From contig NZ_JAAZQJ010000002.1 in the NCBI RefSeq assembly GCF_012275375.1, positions 434,001-498,000 of the forward strand: a DNA stretch of 64,000 bases, read 5' to 3'. The position numbers and the translations under genes are program-made. The notes below the pieces were generated by a model that worked only from the letters and a program-made list of their open reading frames with translations, did no database searches and was not told where the DNA came from. Source of the DNA: Dyella sp. SG609. Lineage in GTDB: Bacteria > Pseudomonadota > Gammaproteobacteria > Xanthomonadales > Rhodanobacteraceae. The number at the start of each line of letters is the position of its first letter. The first letter of the stretch is position 1. Positions 61,407 to 64,000 of the stretch are shown here, piece by piece.

Positions 61407-62216
61407 TCAGTCGAGCAGCGCCAGTTCGGCCAGCCGGTCCATTTCCTCGGCGTCGAAGCCCGCTTCCAGCCGCGCCTGCCGGTTGAACGGTCCGCGCGGC
61501 GTGCGGCCCATGTAGCCGCGCAGCAGATCCAGGAAGGCCTGGCGCGGCTCCAGCCCGTCGCGTTCGCAGCAGTGGCGGAACCAGCGCGTGCCGGCGGCGA
61601 CGTGCGCCACTTCCTCGCGCAGGATCACTTCCAGGATCGCGATGGTGCGCTCGTCGCCCGCGCCGCGCAGGCGCTCGATGATGCCGGGCGTCACGTCCAG
61701 CCCGCGCGCTTCCAGCACGCGCGGCACCAGGGCCATGCGCGCGGTGTCGTGATGCGCGGTCTTCTCGGCCATTTCCCACAGGCCGTTGTGCGCGTCGAAA
61801 TCGCCGTAGGCGTGGCCCAGTTCCGCCAGGCGCTCGCTGAGCATGTCGAAGTGGCGCGCCTCGTCGTGGGCGCAGCTGGCCCAGTCGCGGTAGTAGGCGC
61901 CGGGCTTGCCGCGGAAGCGGTAGACCGCGTCCCAGGCCAGGTTGATCGCGTTGAATTCGATATGCGCCACGGCATGCACCAGCGCCGCGCGGCCTTCGGA
62001 GCTGCCGAGGCCGCGGCTGGGCACCTTGCTGGCGTGGACCAGCAGCGGGCGTTCGGGGCGGCCGGGCGCGCCGATGGGTTCGGGCGCCGGCGAGGCCGGA
62101 TCCGGCTGCAGTTCGCCGGCCAGCAAGGCGTTCCAGGCCGCGTGCGTCAGGCGCACTTTCTCCGCCGGATCGGTGGCGTCGAGGCAGCGCTTCGCGGCTT
62201 GGTACAGGTCGTTCAT
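61407..62216 (-). CDS. DUF455 family ferritin-like protein
   Basis: A 269-residue helical protein of the ferritin-like DUF455 family. The likely diiron ligands are in 'HIEFNAINLAWDAVYRF', 'CAHDEARHF' and 'EVILREEVAHVAAG'. Function is not established; a hydroxylase or oxidase activity would fit the fold. The C-terminus 'FNRQARLEAGFDAEEMDRL' is conserved in the family. It is preceded by repeat C copy 3. Confidence 0.87.
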   Translation of the reverse strand: MNDLYQAAKRCLDATDPAEKVRLTHAAWNALLAGELQPDPASPAPEPIGAPGRPERPLLVHASKVPSRGLGSSEGRAALVHAVAHIEFNAINLAWDAVYRFRGKPGAYYRDWASCAHDEARHFDMLSERLAELGHAYGDFDAHNGLWEMAEKTAHHDTARMALVPRVLEARGLDVTPGIIERLRGAGDERTIAILEVILREEVAHVAAGTRWFRHCCERDGLEPRQAFLDLLRGYMGRTPRGPFNRQARLEAGFDAEEMDRLAELALLD

Positions 62217-62225
62217 GACGCAAGT

Positions 62226-62317
62226 GTAGGTTGGGGTGAGCCGCAGGCGAACCCCAACATCGCGATGCGCACGGCGGTGGCGGTGTCGGGGTTCGCCTGC
62301 GGCTCACCCCGACCTGC
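62226..62317. repeat. Palindromic repeat C, copy 3
   Basis: 34-base terminal repeats (62226-62259 and 62284-62317, three mismatches) beginning GTAGGTTGGGGTGAGC, with a 24-base centre. It separates purF from the DUF455 gene, both on the minus strand. Confidence 0.88.
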
Positions 62318-62334
62318 CCGTTGCGGCAGGGTGC

Positions 62335-63810
<1,476 letters not shown>

Positions 63811-63832
63811 GGTTGTGATGCCTGTAAGTGCT

Positions 63833-64000
63833 TTAAGGATTCGTTGTCTGGCGCGGGGCGGCTTCCACTGCCTTGGGGTCGCGCGCGGCGCTCATGGCGG
63901 CCGGGTCGCGCGGTACCGCGGCGTCCGCGCCGGGCGCGCGCGCTGCGCTGCGGGCCGGTGCGGGCGCCAGGCCCTGCAGTGCCGCCGGCAGGCCTTGCAG
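63833..64000 (-). CDS. 3' end of a gene upstream of purF, probably cvpA
   Basis: 55 codons of an open frame, running off the window and ending at TAA 63833. The visible tail is Ala/Pro-rich ([16 protein letters not shown] to PRQTTNP) with no domain signal. CvpA is the usual gene in this position, and Xanthomonad CvpA proteins have such tails, so the call rests on context. A SPOR-domain or other protein is possible. Confidence 0.5.
   Translation of the reverse strand: MQGLPAALQGLAPAPARSAARAPGADAAVPRDPAAMSAARDPKAVEAAPRQTTNP

Overview
This is a GC-rich window whose gene content points to a gammaproteobacterium of the Xanthomonadales/Lysobacterales group (Rhodanobacter/Dyella/Luteibacter-like or a close Xanthomonad relative). 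The reasons are a MetX-type acyltransferase, a bacterial kynurenine 3-monooxygenase, a his operon led by a TrpR-like regulator, surE-pcm-nlpD with no rpoS beside nlpD, and abundant short palindromic repeats of the type common in that group. This placement is inferred from gene content and order, not from a search. Most of the window is core chromosome.

Layout. 0-2.7 kb: the end of emrA and all of emrB (multidrug efflux). 2.8-4.2 kb: phaR and phaB (polyhydroxyalkanoate control and precursor reduction), with a perfect 10-bp inverted repeat in front of phaR. 4.2-14.0 kb: a tightly coupled run, kmo, DUF3293, ccmABCDEF, dsbE/ccmG, ccmH, ccmI, metX, mostly with ATGA-type stop/start overlaps. A cysteine dioxygenase gene and tRNA-Leu(CAA) follow. 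14.8-19.3 kb: an accessory stretch of small or poorly characterised genes (cysteine-rich protein, broken GNAT gene, methyltransferase, small secreted proteins, NTF2-like protein, DUF3606 protein, alanine-rich protein). 19.4-20.2 kb: a five-tRNA operon (Arg-Pro-Arg-His-Lys) on the minus strand with a strong promoter and an A-tract. 20.3-37.6 kb: core genes, mainly on the minus strand: ftsH-rlmE, yhbY, nlpD, yqaA, pcm-surE, a Smr-domain gene, truD, mgtE, ispF-ispD-ftsB-eno-kdsA-pyrG, and a divergent aminopeptidase P. 37.7-44.2 kb: parE, haaO, a NUDIX gene and two paralogous APC permeases. 44.3-44.6 kb: a structured intergenic region that looks like a small RNA with its own terminator. 44.6-48.2 kb: a HiPIP, methionine salvage (mtnB-mtnD-mtnC) and a legumain-like C13 peptidase. 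48.2-49.1 kb: a large nested palindromic repeat. 49.1-56.5 kb: the complete his operon (yerC-like regulator, hisG-D-C-B-H-A-F-IE) on the minus strand. 56.6-64 kb: a DUF998 membrane protein, another large repeat copy, a long HutH-like ammonia-lyase, hisS, tRNA-Pro(CGG), a DUF455 protein, purF and the 3' end of a gene that is probably cvpA.

Functional themes. Cytochrome c maturation is complete in one operon. Kmo and HaaO are two steps of the kynurenine route toward quinolinate/NAD, at two separate loci. Sulfur metabolism is represented by MetX, cysteine dioxygenase and the Mtn enzymes. The most unusual parts are the nested palindromic repeats, which sit mainly between convergent genes and in one case supply both flanking stop codons; the palindromic operator-like site at the his operon promoter; and the structured RNA candidate at 44.34-44.55 kb. 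No CRISPR array, intact transposase, phage or recognised defence system was seen.
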